Shown piece after piece: positions 5,616-5,826 of a DNA stretch of 5,826 nucleotides. The notes under the pieces are model-generated. The model made no database searches, was not told the DNA's origin, and saw only the letters and a program-made list of their open reading frames with translations. The number at the start of each line of letters is the position of its first letter. The first letter of the stretch is position 1. Location of the stretch: the NCBI GenBank assembly GCA_012841845.1, contig DUTZ01000071.1:1-5826 (forward strand), given 5' to 3'. The translations under genes and the position numbers were made by a program. Origin of the DNA: Actinomycetales bacterium. GTDB taxonomy: Bacteria > Actinomycetota > Actinomycetes > Mycobacteriales > Mycobacteriaceae.

Positions 5616-5826
5616 ATGCGTCGCTCTCCCGACCCGTACCGTCACCTCGGCATCGCACTGGGGTTCGCGGCCGACCTGGCCTGGGCCGACCCCGGCCGGT
5701 ACCACCCCGTCGCCGGATTCGGCCGCGTGGCGCTCGCCCTGGAGGACGCCCTGCACCCTGCCGGCGCCGCGCCCGGGCCGGGCGGGCCCGTCGCGCGGGT
5801 CCGCGGCGTCGCCCTGACCAGCGTCC
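5616..5826 (+). CDS. cobD: Adenosylcobinamide-phosphate synthase CobD/CbiB, N-terminal part (cut by window edge)
   Basis: The 70 visible codons read MRRSPDPYRHLGIALGFAAD... and continue past the edge. The diagnostic block is GFAADLAWADPGRYHPVAGFGRVALALEDAL (residues 16-46). It is typical of the CobD/CbiB start: a hydrophobic segment with Asp, then the DP...HPV..(F/I)GR motif. The family consists of integral membrane proteins that attach an aminopropanol-type side chain to adenosylcobyric acid in late cobalamin assembly. Full length is usually about 310-330 aa, so only about a fifth is present. Residues 47-64 are an Ala/Gly/Pro-rich insert of low conservation. The ATG at 5616 has no good Shine-Dalgarno. 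An in-frame GTG at 5595 is an alternative start. A -10-like CAGTCT just upstream raises the possibility of a leaderless mRNA. The neighbourhood (cobD near DUF3052 and aceE) resembles mycobacteria. Confidence 0.85.
   Translation, partial: MRRSPDPYRHLGIALGFAADLAWADPGRYHPVAGFGRVALALEDALHPAGAAPGPGGPVARVRGVALTSV

Overview
The window is high-GC (roughly 70%) actinobacterial chromosome, strongly G/C-biased at third codon positions. It most likely comes from a mycolic-acid-containing member of the Mycobacteriales, in the Dietzia/Gordonia/Corynebacterium/Mycobacterium sphere. Three things point there: a secreted LGFP-repeat protein, a module associated with mycolate-rich envelopes; a homodimeric AceE-type pyruvate dehydrogenase E1 of corynebacterial/mycobacterial form; and a gene order resembling M. 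tuberculosis Rv2236c (cobD) - Rv2239c (DUF3052) - Rv2241 (aceE) - Rv2242 (PucR-like regulator). The genus is inferred, not shown.

Layout. Positions 1-888 (minus) hold the N-terminal 296 codons of a PucR/CdaR-like regulator that runs off the left edge. Its ATG overlaps the aceE stop codon in an ATGA arrangement. Positions 885-3695 (minus) are complete aceE, 936 aa. Positions 3696-3985 are a divergent intergenic control region with several short perfect dyads. Positions 3986-4420 (plus) encode a 144-aa DUF3052 protein, followed by a probable hairpin terminator. Positions 4502-4574 (plus) are a tRNA-Val with anticodon TAC, preceded directly by a perfect 9-bp dyad and followed by a very strong hairpin at 4581-4623. 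The hairpin also sits at the convergent end of the next gene. Positions 4661-5434 (minus) encode a 257-aa secreted LGFP-repeat protein. Positions 5435-5615 are a second divergent control region. Positions 5616-5826 (plus) hold the first 70 codons of cobD/cbiB, cut by the right edge.

Functionally, aceE makes acetyl-CoA from pyruvate together with E2 and E3 subunits encoded elsewhere. The overlapping downstream gene belongs to a regulator family that in actinomycetes lies next to, and in Streptomyces controls, fatty-acid synthesis genes. The aceE-regulator pair therefore plausibly links acetyl-CoA supply to lipid synthesis. The other genes (DUF3052, tRNA-Val, LGFP protein, cobD) look like separate transcription units. 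I see no mobile element, CRISPR array, defence system or biosynthetic cluster. This is a conserved housekeeping region, and the points worth a second look are mostly regulatory.
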